Shown piece after piece: positions 1 to 10,245 of a DNA stretch of 64,000 nucleotides. The stretch covers positions 62,001 through 126,000 of the forward strand of contig NZ_CDBN01000053.1 of NCBI RefSeq assembly GCF_000820085.1, read 5' to 3'. This stretch comes from Aeromonas sanarellii (GTDB lineage: Bacteria; Pseudomonadota; Gammaproteobacteria; Enterobacterales; Aeromonadaceae). Every line of letters begins with the position of its first letter. Within the stretch, counting starts at the first letter, position 1. Below the pieces are notes generated by a model. That model worked only from the letters and a program-made list of their open reading frames with translations, did no database searches and was not told the DNA's origin. Made by a program: the position numbers and the translations under genes.

Positions 1-290
1 GCGGCAAGAGTGGTACCGCCAAGGTCGCCGTGGCGGGGGGCTATGGCAAGGATTACATGGCCTGGTTTGCCGGCTTCGCCCCGGCCAGCAATCCCCGCTT
101 CGTCATGGTGGTGGTGATCAACGAGCCCAAGGGGGATGCCTACTACGGCGGCGCCGTGGCGACGCCGCCCTTTGCCGAGGCCATGGGGGGCGTGCTGCAG
201 CTCTTCAACATCCGTCCCGACGCGATCCCGCCCGAGGTGCCCGCCAAGCTTGCCCGCACGGAGGCCACCAATGGCGCACCGCGTACTTGA
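1..290 (+). CDS. ftsI: Peptidoglycan D,D-transpeptidase FtsI (PBP3), C-terminal end only
   Basis: Partial: the gene enters from the left edge, first whole codon at 3, stop TGA 288-290. The visible ~95 residues begin with G-K-S-G-T-A-K-V, the third conserved box of penicillin-binding transpeptidases (K-S/T-G-T), then a G-Y-G-K-D-Y / W-F-A-G-F-A-P stretch typical of the end of the PBP3 transpeptidase fold. PBP3 cross-links septal peptidoglycan in the periplasm. Its position immediately before murE in the same direction is the standard division/cell-wall cluster order, which supports ftsI over another PBP. The N-terminal membrane anchor and the active-site serine box are outside the window. Confidence 0.9.
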   Translation, partial: GKSGTAKVAVAGGYGKDYMAWFAGFAPASNPRFVMVVVINEPKGDAYYGGAVATPPFAEAMGGVLQLFNIRPDAIPPEVPAKLARTEATNGAPRT

Positions 291-385
291 CGGGCATCCG
301 GCTTTTTCCATCGGCCCCGCCGCTGTCGGGGCATTTTCCATGGTGCCCGTGTGCGCCCGCATTCCTGCATTTTCGGAGGCTGCCC

Positions 386-1870
386 ATGCCGTCCATCTCA
401 CTTGATCAACTGATGAGCCGCTTCGGCATCACTGCCCCGGCGCTTCCCCTCACCGACCTCCAGCTCGACAGCCGGCGGGTCGGTCCCGGCTCTCTCTTCG
501 TGGCGATCCGAGGCCATCAGGTGGATGGCAGGCGTTTCATCGAACAGGCGGTGGCTCAGGGAGCGACCGCCGTGCTGTTTGAGGAGGATGGAGAATTCGT
601 CCCTCCTGCGGCCCAGATCCCCTGCATCGGCATGCAGGATCTGCCCGCCCGCCTCTCCGAGCTGGCCGGCCACTTCTACGATCATCCGGGGCAGAAACTG
701 CAACTGGTGGGTATCACGGGCACCAACGGCAAGAGCACCACGGCCCTGCTGGTGGCGAACTGGCGCACCCTGCTGGGGGGCAAGGCCGGGGTGATGGGCA
801 CCATAGGCAACGGCCTGTTCGGCGAGCTGGTGGAAGCAGAGAACACCACCGGCAGCGCGGTCCAGGTGCAGGCCAATCTGGCCGCCTTGCAGCAGCAGGG
901 GGCCGATCTGGTGGCCATGGAAGTCTCCAGCCACGGTCTGGTGCAGCACCGCGTCGCCGCCCTGCCGTTTGCCGCGGCTGTCTTCACCAACCTGAGCCGG
1001 GATCACCTGGACTATCACGGTTCCATGGAGGCCTATGCCGCCGCCAAGGAGGAACTGCTGAAGCTGGTGGACGAACCCTGCGCCGTCATCAATGCGGACG
1101 ACCGCCTGGGGCGGCAGTGGCTGGCGGCCTATCCCGGTGCGGTGGCCTTCGGCGTCCATGGCCCGATTGAAAACCATGCCGGACGACAGCTGACGGCGCA
1201 GGATCCCCATTTCCATCAACAAGGTTTTGACACGCGCATTAACTCCAGTTGGGGGAATGGTGTATTATCCGCCCCCTTGCTCGGCCGCTTCAACGTCAGC
1301 AACGTGCTGGGCGCCATGGGGGCCATGCTGGTGCTCGGTTACGATTTCGACGCCCTGCTGGCCACCGCGCCTCAGCTGCAGCCGGTGACCGGTCGCATGG
1401 AGTGCTTCGGCGGTGGCGATGCGCCGCTCGCCGTGGTCGATTACGCCCATACCCCGGACGCGCTGGAGAAGGCGCTGCAGGCCCTGCGGGTGCACTGCCA
1501 CGGTCGCCTCTGGTGCCTGGTGGGCTGCGGCGGCGATCGGGATCGCGGCAAGCGGCCCATGATGGCCGCCATGGCGGAGCTGCATGCGGACCGCGTGATC
1601 CTGACCGACGACAACCCCCGTACCGAGGAGCCGGCCCGGATCATGGCCGACATGGTGGCGGGGCTTCGCGATCCCGGCGCCGTGCAGATCGAGCACGACA
1701 GGGTCAAGGCGATCCGGCTGGCGCTGAGTCAGGCGAGCAAAGAGGACATCATCCTGGTGGCCGGCAAAGGCCACGAGGATTATCAGATCATTGGAACCGA
1801 CAAGCGGCACTACAGCGACCGGGAAACCGTCGCGGCCGCCTTGCACACATTAATGGAGTCATTCAGATGA
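386..1870 (+). CDS. murE: UDP-MurNAc-L-Ala-D-Glu:meso-diaminopimelate ligase MurE
   Basis: Cytosolic Mur ligase adding meso-diaminopimelate to UDP-MurNAc-dipeptide, third step of stem-peptide synthesis. 494 aa, normal for MurE. ATP-binding P-loop G-T-N-G-K-S-T at residues 112-118; D-N-P-R at 409-412 is the signature selecting meso-DAP over lysine, as expected for a Gram-negative. The reading frame stays open upstream to 287, but ATG 386 is chosen because GGAGG lies at 375-379, 6 nt before it, and the protein then begins where MurE proteins usually do. The stop overlaps the murF start (ATGA, 1867-1870), implying translational coupling. Confidence 0.96.
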   Translation: MPSISLDQLMSRFGITAPALPLTDLQLDSRRVGPGSLFVAIRGHQVDGRRFIEQAVAQGATAVLFEEDGEFVPPAAQIPCIGMQDLPARLSELAGHFYDHPGQKLQLVGITGTNGKSTTALLVANWRTLLGGKAGVMGTIGNGLFGELVEAENTTGSAVQVQANLAALQQQGADLVAMEVSSHGLVQHRVAALPFAAAVFTNLSRDHLDYHGSMEAYAAAKEELLKLVDEPCAVINADDRLGRQWLAAYPGAVAFGVHGPIENHAGRQLTAQDPHFHQQGFDTRINSSWGNGVLSAPLLGRFNVSNVLGAMGAMLVLGYDFDALLATAPQLQPVTGRMECFGGGDAPLAVVDYAHTPDALEKALQALRVHCHGRLWCLVGCGGDRDRGKRPMMAAMAELHADRVILTDDNPRTEEPARIMADMVAGLRDPGAVQIEHDRVKAIRLALSQASKEDIILVAGKGHEDYQIIGTDKRHYSDRETVAAALHTLMESFR

Positions 1871-3222
1871 TGACCCTCAGGCTTGCCGACCTGGCGCAGG
1901 TGCTCGATGCCCGTCTGATCGGGAGCGACCATGAGATCACGGCGGTCAGCACCGACACCCGTACCCTGGGCGAAGGGGCGCTGTTTGTCGCCCTGCGCGG
2001 CGAGCGCTTCGACGCCCACGATTTCTGCGATCAGGCGGTGGCCGCCGGCGCCAGTGCCCTGCTGGTGGAACGCGAGCTGCCCCTGGCCATACCGCAACTG
2101 GTGGTGGCCGACAGCCTCAAGGGGCTGGGGCGTCTGGGCCGGTTGGTGCGCGAGCGCATCAACCCGAAAGTGCTGGCCATCACCGGCAGCTGCGGCAAGA
2201 CCACGGTGAAGGAGATGGCGACCGCCATCCTGCGCTGCGAGGGGGAGGTGCTGGCCACCGCCGGCAACTTCAACAACGAGGTGGGGGTGCCGCTCACCCT
2301 GCTGCGCCTGGAGCCGCAGCACCAGTTTGCGGTGATGGAGCTGGGGGCCAACCACCCGGGGGAGATCGCCTGGACCACGTCGCTGGCCAAGCCCGATGCC
2401 GCCATCATCAACAACGTGGCGGCGGCCCATCTGGAGGGCTTCGGCTCCCTGGAGGGGGTCTTCCATGCCAAGAGCGAAATCTTCGAAGGCCTGCGCGAGG
2501 GCGGCAGCGCCATCGTCAATGCCGACAACGAATTCTGGCCCAAGTGGCGTGAGAAGGGCATCCGCTGCGCCTTCTCCCTCGAGGATCAGAGCCAGCCGTT
2601 CCATGCTCGCGACATCGTGCTCAACGAGCAGGGCTGCGCCGGATTCGTGATGGTGACCCCGCAGGGTGAGGTGGCGTTGACCCTGGCCATTCCGGGGCGC
2701 CACAACGTGGCGAACGCCCTGGCCGCCGCCGCCGGGACCCTGGCGCTCGGTGCTTCTCTGGCCTCGGTCAAAGTCGGTCTGGAGCAGATGGCGCCGGTCA
2801 AGGGCCGCTTCTGCGTGCAGCGCTGGGGTGGTCTCACCTTGGTGGACGACACCTACAACGCCAGCGTGGAGTCCGTGCTGGCGGGCATCGACGCCCTGAC
2901 CGCCATGGGCGGCTACAAGGTGCTGGTGTTCGGTGACATGAAGGAGTTGGGTGAGGAGTCCGCCGCGCAGCATGCCCGGGTCGGTCGCCACGCCCGCGAG
3001 CAGGGCCTTGACGCCGTGCTGACCGTAGGGGAACAGAGTCGCCACACCGCAGATGCCGCGGCTGGCCGACATTTCGATAACAAGGCGTCGTTGTTTGAAG
3101 TGCTTGCGCAAATGATAAAGTCACATCAGGAAATTTCGATTCTGGTCAAGGGCGCCCGTGGCTCCCGCATGGAAGATATCGTCGAGATGGTCAAGGGCCA
3201 TCAGGAGTCAGCCACATGCTAG
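1867..3222 (+). CDS. murF: UDP-MurNAc-tripeptide:D-Ala-D-Ala ligase MurF
   Basis: Cytosolic ligase that completes the pentapeptide precursor by adding D-Ala-D-Ala. 451 aa, typical. P-loop I-T-G-S-C-G-K-T-T at residues 105-113; the central Mur-ligase region includes M-E-L-G-A-N-H and a later D-D-T-Y-N-A-S motif. ATG 1867 is preceded by GGAG at 1855-1858 (8 nt spacing); a second ATG at 1870 is possible. It overlaps murE by 4 nt and its last 7 nt overlap mraY, so the four genes from murE to murD form a tightly packed transcription unit. Its D-Ala-D-Ala substrate must come from a Ddl ligase encoded elsewhere. Confidence 0.96.
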   Translation: MMTLRLADLAQVLDARLIGSDHEITAVSTDTRTLGEGALFVALRGERFDAHDFCDQAVAAGASALLVERELPLAIPQLVVADSLKGLGRLGRLVRERINPKVLAITGSCGKTTVKEMATAILRCEGEVLATAGNFNNEVGVPLTLLRLEPQHQFAVMELGANHPGEIAWTTSLAKPDAAIINNVAAAHLEGFGSLEGVFHAKSEIFEGLREGGSAIVNADNEFWPKWREKGIRCAFSLEDQSQPFHARDIVLNEQGCAGFVMVTPQGEVALTLAIPGRHNVANALAAAAGTLALGASLASVKVGLEQMAPVKGRFCVQRWGGLTLVDDTYNASVESVLAGIDALTAMGGYKVLVFGDMKELGEESAAQHARVGRHAREQGLDAVLTVGEQSRHTADAAAGRHFDNKASLFEVLAQMIKSHQEISILVKGARGSRMEDIVEMVKGHQESATC

Positions 3223-4298
3223 TCTGGCTGGCGGAACTGCTCACCCCGCACTTCACCTTCTTCAACGTCTTCTCCTACCTGACGTTTCGCGCCATCCTGT
3301 CGATCATCACCGGCCTGGTGGTGGCGCTCTGGATGGGGCCGCGCCTCATCCGCCGTTTGCAGATCCTGAAGTTCGGCCAGGTGATCCGCAACGACGGTCC
3401 CGAGTCCCACCTCAGCAAGAAGGGCACTCCGACCATGGGCGGCCTGATGATCATCGCCGCCATCTTCATCTCAGTGCTGCTCTGGTGCCGCCTCGACAAT
3501 CCCTATGTCTGGCTGGTGCTGTTCGTGCTGGGCGCCTACGGTGCCATCGGCTTCGCCGATGACTACCTCAAGGTGGTGCGCAAGAACACCGACGGCCTGA
3601 TCGCCCGTTGGAAGTACTTCTGGCAATCCGCCGTTGCGCTGGGGGTGGCCGTGTTCCTCTATGCCACCGCCACCCACGACGGCCAGACCCAGCTGGTGGT
3701 GCCCTTCCTCAAGGACGTGATGCCCCAGCTCGGCCTGATGTTCATCCTGCTGACCTACTTCGTCATCGTCGGCACCTCCAACGCGGTCAACCTGACCGAT
3801 GGCCTGGATGGGCTGGCCATCATGCCGACCGTGATGGTGGCGGGGGGCTTCGCCCTGATCGCCTGGGCGACCGGCAACGTCAACTTCGCGAACTACCTGC
3901 ACATCCCCTACGTGCCCTACACCTCCGAGCTGGTGATCGTCTGTACCGCCATCGTCGGGGCGGGCCTGGGTTTCCTCTGGTTCAACACCTATCCGGCCCA
4001 GGTCTTTATGGGGGATGTAGGTTCGTTGGCATTGGGTGGCGCGCTCGGCACCATAGCCGTGCTGGTGCGCCAGGAGTTCCTGCTGGTGATCATGGGGGGC
4101 GTCTTCGTGATGGAGACCGTCTCGGTGATCCTGCAGGTGGGCTCCTACAAGCTGCGCGGCGTGCGGATCTTCCGCATGGCGCCCATTCATCACCACTATG
4201 AGAAGAAGGGCTGGCCGGAGCCGCGCGTCATCGTGCGTTTCTGGATCATCACCCTCATGCTGGTGCTGCTTGGCCTCGCCACCCTGAAGGTGAGGTAA
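3216..4298 (+). CDS. mraY: Phospho-MurNAc-pentapeptide translocase MraY
   Basis: Integral inner-membrane enzyme transferring phospho-MurNAc-pentapeptide to undecaprenyl phosphate to form lipid I. 360 aa, the usual length, with about ten hydrophobic segments. Conserved loops visible: G-F-A-D-D-Y-L-K near residue 115 (Asp pair for Mg/catalysis), N-L-T-D-G-L-D-G-L near 190, and [12 protein letters not shown] near 265, followed by P-I-H-H-H-Y-E-K. The ATG lies inside the end of murF (7-nt overlap), suggesting coupled translation; murD follows after 3 nt. Confidence 0.97.
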   Translation: MLVWLAELLTPHFTFFNVFSYLTFRAILSIITGLVVALWMGPRLIRRLQILKFGQVIRNDGPESHLSKKGTPTMGGLMIIAAIFISVLLWCRLDNPYVWLVLFVLGAYGAIGFADDYLKVVRKNTDGLIARWKYFWQSAVALGVAVFLYATATHDGQTQLVVPFLKDVMPQLGLMFILLTYFVIVGTSNAVNLTDGLDGLAIMPTVMVAGGFALIAWATGNVNFANYLHIPYVPYTSELVIVCTAIVGAGLGFLWFNTYPAQVFMGDVGSLALGGALGTIAVLVRQEFLLVIMGGVFVMETVSVILQVGSYKLRGVRIFRMAPIHHHYEKKGWPEPRVIVRFWIITLMLVLLGLATLKVR

Positions 4299-4301
4299 GC
4301 C

Positions 4302-5585
4302 ATGGTCATCATCATCGGACTCGGCAAAACCGGACTCTCCTGCGTCGACTACTTCCTCGGCCGCGGCGTCACGCCCCTGGTGATGGACACCCGTGCCAAC
4401 CCCCCCGGCAAGGAGCAGCTGCCCCCCGAGGTGGAGCTCGTCCACGGGCTGGACGGAGAACGGCTCAAGCAGGCGCACATGATAGTGGCGAGCCCGGGCA
4501 TCGCCCTCTCGACCCCGGAGCTCAAGGCCGCGGCAGAGCGCGGCATCAGGATAGTCGGCGACATCGAGTTGTTCGTGCGCGAGACCCAGGTGCCCGTCAT
4601 CGCCATCACCGGCTCCAACGGCAAGAGCACCGTCACGACCCTGGTGGGGGAGATGATCGCCGAGGCCGGCCTCAAGGTCGGGGTCGGTGGCAACATCGGC
4701 ACCCCGGCCCTGGAATTGCTCAAGCAGCCCATGGATCTCTGCGTGCTGGAGCTCTCCAGCTTCCAGCTGGAGACCACCCACAGCCTGCGAGCCGCCGCCT
4801 CCGTGGTATTGAACCTCTCCGAAGATCACATGGATCGCTATGAGGGCATGGCCGACTACCGCGCCGCCAAGATGGAGATCCATCAGCACTCCCAGCACAT
4901 CCTGGTGAATCGCGACGATCCCCAGACCCTGCCCGATGTGGGCCAGGTATGGCAGAGCTTCGGGCTGGACTGCAACGGCTATGGCCGCTGTGAGCTGGCG
5001 GGCCGCCACTGGCTGACCCTGCACGGTGAGCCGCTGCTGGCGGTGGACGAGATGAAGATCGTCGGTGCCCACAACCAGGCCAACGCCCTGGCGGCCATGG
5101 CCCTGTGCGACGCGGTCGGCATTCCCCGCGAGCCCCAGCTCGCCGTGCTGCGCCGTTTCGAGGGCCTGCCCCATCGCGCCCGCTTCGTGCGGGAGGTGAA
5201 CGGGGTGCGCTGGATCAACGACTCCAAGGCCACCAACGTGGGGGCCACCCTGGCCGCCGTGGCCGGGGTGCGCGAGTCCGTCAGGGGACGTCTGCTGCTG
5301 CTGGCCGGCGGCCAGGGCAAGGGCCAGGACTTCGGCCCGGTGCAGGCCCTGCTCGGCAACCAGATCGATCACATGTACTGCTTCGGCCAGGATGCCGAAG
5401 TGCTGCTGGCCCTGGGCGAGCAGACCGAGCGGGTGGCGGATCTCGACGCCGCCGTCGCCAAGGCGGCGGCCGATGCCAGACCCGGTGACTGGGTGCTGCT
5501 GGCGCCGGCCTGCGCCAGCCTGGATCAGTTCAAGTCCTTCGAAGCGCGTGGCGATCGCTTCACCGAGCTGGTACAGAAGTTATGA
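4302..5585 (+). CDS. murD: UDP-MurNAc-L-alanine:D-glutamate ligase MurD
   Basis: Cytosolic ligase adding D-Glu to UDP-MurNAc-L-Ala, the step before MurE. 427 aa, slightly shorter than E. coli MurD but with all three domains: an N-terminal Rossmann-like segment ([10 protein letters not shown]), P-loop T-G-S-N-G-K-S-T at 103-110, and a C-terminal domain with N-D-S-K-A-T-N and [12 protein letters not shown]. Starts 3 nt after mraY and overlaps ftsW by 4 nt (ATGA). Confidence 0.96.
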   Translation: MVIIIGLGKTGLSCVDYFLGRGVTPLVMDTRANPPGKEQLPPEVELVHGLDGERLKQAHMIVASPGIALSTPELKAAAERGIRIVGDIELFVRETQVPVIAITGSNGKSTVTTLVGEMIAEAGLKVGVGGNIGTPALELLKQPMDLCVLELSSFQLETTHSLRAAASVVLNLSEDHMDRYEGMADYRAAKMEIHQHSQHILVNRDDPQTLPDVGQVWQSFGLDCNGYGRCELAGRHWLTLHGEPLLAVDEMKIVGAHNQANALAAMALCDAVGIPREPQLAVLRRFEGLPHRARFVREVNGVRWINDSKATNVGATLAAVAGVRESVRGRLLLLAGGQGKGQDFGPVQALLGNQIDHMYCFGQDAEVLLALGEQTERVADLDAAVAKAAADARPGDWVLLAPACASLDQFKSFEARGDRFTELVQKL

Positions 5586-6766
5586 ACGCCCTTCGCGCAG
5601 TCGCAGGCTTCCTGCAGCGCTGGTTGCTACCGGCGCGCCCCGCCGGTCTCTACGATCGGCAACTGGTGGTGCTGGCGCTGGCGCTGATGTCGGTGGGGCT
5701 GGTGATAGTGGCGTCCGCCTCCATCCCCGAAGGGATAGCCCTGGGGGATGATCCCTTCATGTTCGTGAAGCGCCACGGCATGTTCCTGGTGATGGCGCTC
5801 GGCATCTCCTGGTTCGTGCTGCAGGTGCCCATGGCCCGCTGGCAGCAGTACAACGGCCCCATGCTGCTGCTCGCCATCGTGCTGCTGGTGATGGTGTTGC
5901 TGGTGGGGCGCAGCGTCAACGGCTCGGTGCGCTGGCTGCCGCTCGGTCCCTTCAACCTGCAGCCGGCCGAGTTCGGCAAGCTGGCGCTGTTCGTCTACCT
6001 GGCGGGCTACCTGGTGCGCCGCCAGAGCGAGGTGCGCGAGCGCTTCATCGGCTTCATGAAGCCCATGGCGGTGCTGTTCGTGGTGGCCATACTGCTGCTG
6101 GCCCAGCCGGATCTCGGGTCCGTGGTGGTGATGTTCGTCACCTCGCTCGGCATGCTGTTCCTGGCCGGCGCCCGGCTGGTGCAGTTCATCGGCCTGATCC
6201 TGGTGGGGGTGAGCGCCGTGGTGACCCTGATCATCGCCGAGCCCTACCGGATGCGGCGGGTGACCTCCTTCCTCGACCCCTGGGCCGACCCCTTCGGCAG
6301 CGGCTACCAGCTGACCCAGTCCCTGATGGCGTTCGGCCGCGGCAGCTGGTTTGGCGAGGGGCTCGGCAACTCCATCCAGAAGATGGAGTACCTGCCGGAG
6401 GCCCATACCGATTTCGTGTTCGCCATCCTCGGCGAGGAGCTGGGTTACGTGGGCGTGCTGGGCGCACTCTTCCTCATCTTCGCGCTGGCGGTCAAGGCGC
6501 TCAAGCTGGGCCATCAGGCGCTGGTGGCCGAGCGGCTCTATGAAGGCTATCTGGCCATCGGCGTCGGCATCTGGTTCAGCTTCCAGACCTTCGTCAACGT
6601 CGGTGCCGCCAGCGGCATGATGCCCACCAAGGGGCTGACCCTGCCGCTGGTCAGCTATGGCGGCTCCAGCCTCATCATCATGATGGTGGCGGTGAGCATG
6701 TTGATTCGTATCGATTTCGAGTTGCGCCAGGTCAGTGCCCAGGCGCGCGTGCGGGAGGTTTCGTGA
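5582..6766 (+). CDS. ftsW: Septal peptidoglycan glycosyltransferase FtsW (SEDS family)
   Basis: Multi-pass inner-membrane SEDS protein that polymerises lipid II at the septum together with PBP3 (ftsI, at the left edge). 394 aa, about ten membrane segments. SEDS landmarks: [16 protein letters not shown] near residue 120, [14 protein letters not shown] near 220, and [19 protein letters not shown] near 345. The start overlaps the murD stop as ATGA, and the stop overlaps the GTG start of murG. Confidence 0.96.
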   Translation: MNALRAVAGFLQRWLLPARPAGLYDRQLVVLALALMSVGLVIVASASIPEGIALGDDPFMFVKRHGMFLVMALGISWFVLQVPMARWQQYNGPMLLLAIVLLVMVLLVGRSVNGSVRWLPLGPFNLQPAEFGKLALFVYLAGYLVRRQSEVRERFIGFMKPMAVLFVVAILLLAQPDLGSVVVMFVTSLGMLFLAGARLVQFIGLILVGVSAVVTLIIAEPYRMRRVTSFLDPWADPFGSGYQLTQSLMAFGRGSWFGEGLGNSIQKMEYLPEAHTDFVFAILGEELGYVGVLGALFLIFALAVKALKLGHQALVAERLYEGYLAIGVGIWFSFQTFVNVGAASGMMPTKGLTLPLVSYGGSSLIIMMVAVSMLIRIDFELRQVSAQARVREVS

Positions 6767-7830
6767 GCAAGACGTTACTGGTGATGGCGGGTGGTACCGG
6801 GGGCCATGTGTTCCCCGGCCTGGCCGTCGCCGATCGACTCAAGGCCCAGGGTTGGACCATCCACTGGCTCGGCACCGCCGACCGTATGGAGGCGGAGCTG
6901 GTGCCTGCCCATGGCTATCCCATCTCCTTCATCGACATCCAGGGGGTGCGTGGCAACGGCATCAAGCGGCTGCTCGCGGCCCCCTACCGCATCGTCAAAT
7001 CCGTGCTGCAGGCCCGTCAGGTGCTCAAGACCATCCAGCCCGACGTGGTGCTGGGCATGGGGGGCTTCGCCTCGGGCCCGGGTGGCGTGGCCGCCTGGCT
7101 TGCCGGCATCCCGCTCTTGCTGCACGAGCAGAACGCGGCGGCCGGCATGACCAACAAGCTGCTGGCCCGCCTCGCCAAGCGGGTGCTGATGGCCTTCCCC
7201 GGCGCCTTCGCCCCCAACGCCCGCACCGCCGTGGTGGGCAACCCAGTGCGCCCCGAGGTGGTGGCCCTGCCGGACCCCGTGCTGCGCAGCGCAGCCGAAC
7301 CTCTGCGCCTGCTCATCGTCGGTGGCAGCCTGGGTGCCCGGGTTCTCAACGAGCAGGTGCCGCCCGCGGTCGCCGCCGCCGGTGTGCCCATCGCGGTGCG
7401 CCACCAGTGCGGCAAGGGCAACGGGGAGGCCGTGGCTGCCTCCTATACCGGGCTGGGGGTCGAGGCCGAGGTGAGTGAATTTATCAGGGACATGGCGGAT
7501 GCCTATGCCTGGGCGGACCTGGTGGTGTGCCGTGCCGGGGCCCTGACGGTCTCCGAAGTGGCCGCCGCCGGGGTGGCCGCCATCTTCGTGCCGCTGCCCC
7601 ATGCGGTGGACGATCACCAGACCCGCAACGCCCTGACCCTGGTCGACGGCGGTGCGGCCGAGTTTCTGCCCCAGTCCGAGCTGACGCCGGCCGCTCTGGC
7701 CGCCCGTCTCTCCTGGCTCGCCGGGCGCAGGGAAACCCTGCTGAACATGGCCCAAGCTGCGCGCCGGGTCGCCATCATCGATGCCGCCGAACGGGTGGCC
7801 GATGAGTGCAAGCGGCTCGCCACCGGGTGA
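6763..7830 (+). CDS. murG: UDP-GlcNAc:undecaprenyl-PP-MurNAc-pentapeptide GlcNAc transferase MurG
   Basis: Membrane-associated GT-B glycosyltransferase converting lipid I to lipid II on the cytosolic face. 355 aa. N-terminal glycine-rich G-G-T-G-G-H-V-F-P motif at about residues 11-19, [10 protein letters not shown] near 101, and the donor-site region [10 protein letters not shown] near 255 are all present. Start is GTG 6763, overlapping the ftsW stop by 4 nt (GTGA); an upstream GGAGG at 6755-6759 supports it. A 110-nt gap without an obvious signal separates it from murC. Confidence 0.95.
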   Translation: MSKTLLVMAGGTGGHVFPGLAVADRLKAQGWTIHWLGTADRMEAELVPAHGYPISFIDIQGVRGNGIKRLLAAPYRIVKSVLQARQVLKTIQPDVVLGMGGFASGPGGVAAWLAGIPLLLHEQNAAAGMTNKLLARLAKRVLMAFPGAFAPNARTAVVGNPVRPEVVALPDPVLRSAAEPLRLLIVGGSLGARVLNEQVPPAVAAAGVPIAVRHQCGKGNGEAVAASYTGLGVEAEVSEFIRDMADAYAWADLVVCRAGALTVSEVAAAGVAAIFVPLPHAVDDHQTRNALTLVDGGAAEFLPQSELTPAALAARLSWLAGRRETLLNMAQAARRVAIIDAAERVADECKRLATG

Positions 7831-7940
7831 GCCGAACGAGATTGATGGACAGGATGGCGCTGGCCAAGGCCGCGCTCCTGTCTCCGAATACATGTGTCGC
7901 CGAATGAAAATGGCTTGTGGCCGCGAATTGAGAAAGAACT

Positions 7941-9395
7941 ATGACCAAGGTTGAACTGGCAAAACTGCGTACCGTTATCCCCGAAATGCGCCGCGTGCGT
8001 CGCATCCACTTTATCGGCATAGGTGGCGCCGGTATGGGCGGTATTGCCGAGGTGCTTGCCAACGAAGGGTACCAGGTCACCGGTTCTGATCTGGCCCGCA
8101 ACGGGGTGACCGAGCGCCTGGCGTCCCTCGGCGCCCACATCTTCGTGGGGCACAGTGCCGAGCATGTGGACGGTGCCAGCGTGGTGGTGGTCTCCACCGC
8201 CATCAAGCAGGACAACCCCGAGCTGCTGGCCGCCCGCGAGCTGCGTATCCCCGTGGTGCGCCGCGCCGAGATGCTGGCGGAGCTGATGCGCTTCCGCCAC
8301 GGCATCGCAATCGCCGGCACCCACGGCAAGACCACCACCACCAGCCTGGTGGCGAGCATCTACGCCGAGGCGGACAGGGATCCCACCTTCGTCATCGGCG
8401 GCCTGCTCAACAGCGCCGGCACCAATGCCCGCCTGGGCAGCAGCCGTTATCTGATTGCGGAAGCGGACGAGAGCGACGCCTCCTTCCTGCATCTGCAGCC
8501 CATGGTCTCCATCGTGACCAACATCGAAGCGGATCACATGGACACCTATGGCGGCGACTTCTCCAAGTTGAAGGCCACCTTCATCGACTTCCTGCACAAC
8601 CTGCCGTTCTACGGCCTGGCCGTGGTCTGCGTGGATGACCCCGTGATCCGCGGCATGCTGCCGGAGATCGCCCGCCCGACCATCACCTATGGCCTGTCTG
8701 ATGACGCCGATGTGCAGGTGCTGGACTTCGTGCAGACCAGCAACCGCAGCCGATTCAGGGTCCGTCGCAAGGATGCTGGCGAGTTGGAGGTGACCCTGAA
8801 TCTGCCGGGCATCCACAACGCGCTCAATGCCGCCGCCGCCATCGCGGTGGCGACCGAAGACGGCATAGGTGACGAGGCCATCATCCGGGCGCTCGCAAAG
8901 TTCGAAGGGGTGGGACGTCGCTTCCAGCAATACGGCGAGTTCGAGACCGGCCGTGGCAAGGCCATGCTGGTGGACGACTACGGCCACCACCCGAGCGAGG
9001 TGAAGGTGACCATCAACGCCGCCCGCGCCGGCTGGCCCGACAAGCGGCTGGTGATGGTGTTCCAGCCCCACCGCTACAGCCGGACCCGGGATCTCTACGA
9101 AGATTTCGCCGACGTGCTCTCCAAGGTGGACGTGCTGGTGATGCTGGAGGTCTATGCCGCCGGCGAGGAGCCGATCCCAGGGGCCGATGGCCGCGCCCTG
9201 TGCCGCACCATCCGCTCCCGCGGCACCCTGGAGCCCATCTTTGTCGCAACGCCTGACGACGTGCCGGCCGTGCTGGCCGATCTCATCGGCGAGGGGGATC
9301 TGGTGCTGACCCAGGGGGCGGGTAACGTCGGGGCGCTGGCCCGCCGTCTCGGCGAGATGAAATTGAGCGTGGATAGCATGAAATCCGGTGCCTGA
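7941..9395 (+). CDS. murC: UDP-N-acetylmuramate:L-alanine ligase MurC
   Basis: First Mur ligase of stem-peptide synthesis, joining L-Ala to UDP-MurNAc in the cytosol. 484 aa, normal. N-terminal dinucleotide-fold segment [14 protein letters not shown]-loop [10 protein letters not shown] near residue 120; later [10 protein letters not shown] motif characteristic of MurC and [12 protein letters not shown] 7941 follows an AG-rich ribosome site (agaaag, 7932-7937). In E. coli ddlB follows murC; here the next gene is ftsQ after a 97-nt gap that carries a strong promoter. Confidence 0.96.
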   Translation: MTKVELAKLRTVIPEMRRVRRIHFIGIGGAGMGGIAEVLANEGYQVTGSDLARNGVTERLASLGAHIFVGHSAEHVDGASVVVVSTAIKQDNPELLAARELRIPVVRRAEMLAELMRFRHGIAIAGTHGKTTTTSLVASIYAEADRDPTFVIGGLLNSAGTNARLGSSRYLIAEADESDASFLHLQPMVSIVTNIEADHMDTYGGDFSKLKATFIDFLHNLPFYGLAVVCVDDPVIRGMLPEIARPTITYGLSDDADVQVLDFVQTSNRSRFRVRRKDAGELEVTLNLPGIHNALNAAAAIAVATEDGIGDEAIIRALAKFEGVGRRFQQYGEFETGRGKAMLVDDYGHHPSEVKVTINAARAGWPDKRLVMVFQPHRYSRTRDLYEDFADVLSKVDVLVMLEVYAAGEEPIPGADGRALCRTIRSRGTLEPIFVATPDDVPAVLADLIGEGDLVLTQGAGNVGALARRLGEMKLSVDSMKSGA

Positions 9396-9411
9396 GGGCC
9401 CAATGAGTATT

Positions 9412-9439
9412 TTGACCGCCAAGCCGGGGCCTATATAAT
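9412..9439 (+). promoter_or_regulatory. Near-consensus sigma-70 promoter for ftsQAZ
   Basis: TTGACC at 9412-9417, a 16-nt spacer, and a perfect TATAAT at 9434-9439, in the gap between murC and ftsQ. Predicted start of transcription is near 9446, about 45 nt before the ftsQ start. This is one of the best sigma-70 matches in the window and would let ftsQ-ftsA-ftsZ be expressed separately from the upstream mur genes. Confidence 0.75.
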
Positions 9440-9492
9440 GGCGAACCGGTCTGCAAGTGGCCGGCAAGGCGCGTTAAACGGGGATCGATCGG

Positions 9493-10245
9493 GTGGAGGC
9501 AAGGGCACAAGGGCGCACCAAGGGGGGCTTCATCGCCGGGGTGGCATTTTTCATCCTGGTCATGTGGGGGCTCTACCAGACTGCGCTGGATGTTAAAGAC
9601 TGGCTGACGGATGCCAGTCGGTTGCCCATGAGCGAGCTGTTGCTGCAGGGGCAACACGAATATTTGAAGGCCGATGAGTTGCGTGCCGCCGTGCTGGATG
9701 GTGCCGAGCTTCGCAACTTCTTCGAGCTGGACGTGAACGAATTGCAGGCGCGGTTGAACGCCCTGCCCTGGGTGGCCCAGGTCTCGGTACGCAAGAAGTG
9801 GCCGAACAAGATCAAGGTCTATCTCACCGAACAGGACGTGGCGGCCCGCTGGAACGGCAACCGTTTCGTCAACACCAAGGGTGAGGTGTTCAGTGCTCCG
9901 GACAGGGTGAAGAAACCCCTGATGCAGTTGTCCGGGCCCGATGATCAGGCCGCCAAGGTGCTGGAAGCCAGCCATCAGTACGAGACGCTGCTGGCGGCCA
10001 AGGGATACAAGTTGCTGGGGGTGAATCTGACCCCCCGCCATGCCTGGGAACTGACCCTGGATGGCAACATTCAGCTGTTTGTGGGGCGCTCTGATATCGC
10101 GCTTCGTCTGCAGCGGTTTATCGATGCCTTTCCGGTCATCGAGCCCCGTGAGCGGGTTGCTTACGTGGATCTTCGATACGACACCGGGATGGCAGTTGGC
10201 TGGAAGAAAAGCGAAGAGAAAGTGAATGACCAACACCGCAGATAG
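9493..10245 (+). CDS. ftsQ: Divisome protein FtsQ
   Basis: Bitopic inner-membrane protein linking early and late division proteins. 250 aa: short cytosolic tail, one membrane segment at about residues 13-32, then a periplasmic POTRA-like region and the FtsQ/DivIB domain (A-L-P-W-V-A-Q-V-S-V-R-K-K-W-P near 95). The start is GTG 9493 in a purine-rich context; no better in-frame ATG keeps the cytosolic tail. Its end overlaps the ftsA start by 20 nt. No ddl gene lies upstream, unlike the enterobacterial order. Confidence 0.92.
   Translation: MEARAQGRTKGGFIAGVAFFILVMWGLYQTALDVKDWLTDASRLPMSELLLQGQHEYLKADELRAAVLDGAELRNFFELDVNELQARLNALPWVAQVSVRKKWPNKIKVYLTEQDVAARWNGNRFVNTKGEVFSAPDRVKKPLMQLSGPDDQAAKVLEASHQYETLLAAKGYKLLGVNLTPRHAWELTLDGNIQLFVGRSDIALRLQRFIDAFPVIEPRERVAYVDLRYDTGMAVGWKKSEEKVNDQHRR

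Noticed and set aside
1249..1866. Extension of the murF frame upstream into murE
   Set aside because: The extra ~200 residues are only the +1 reading of murE; the GGAG and family N-terminus put the start at 1867.
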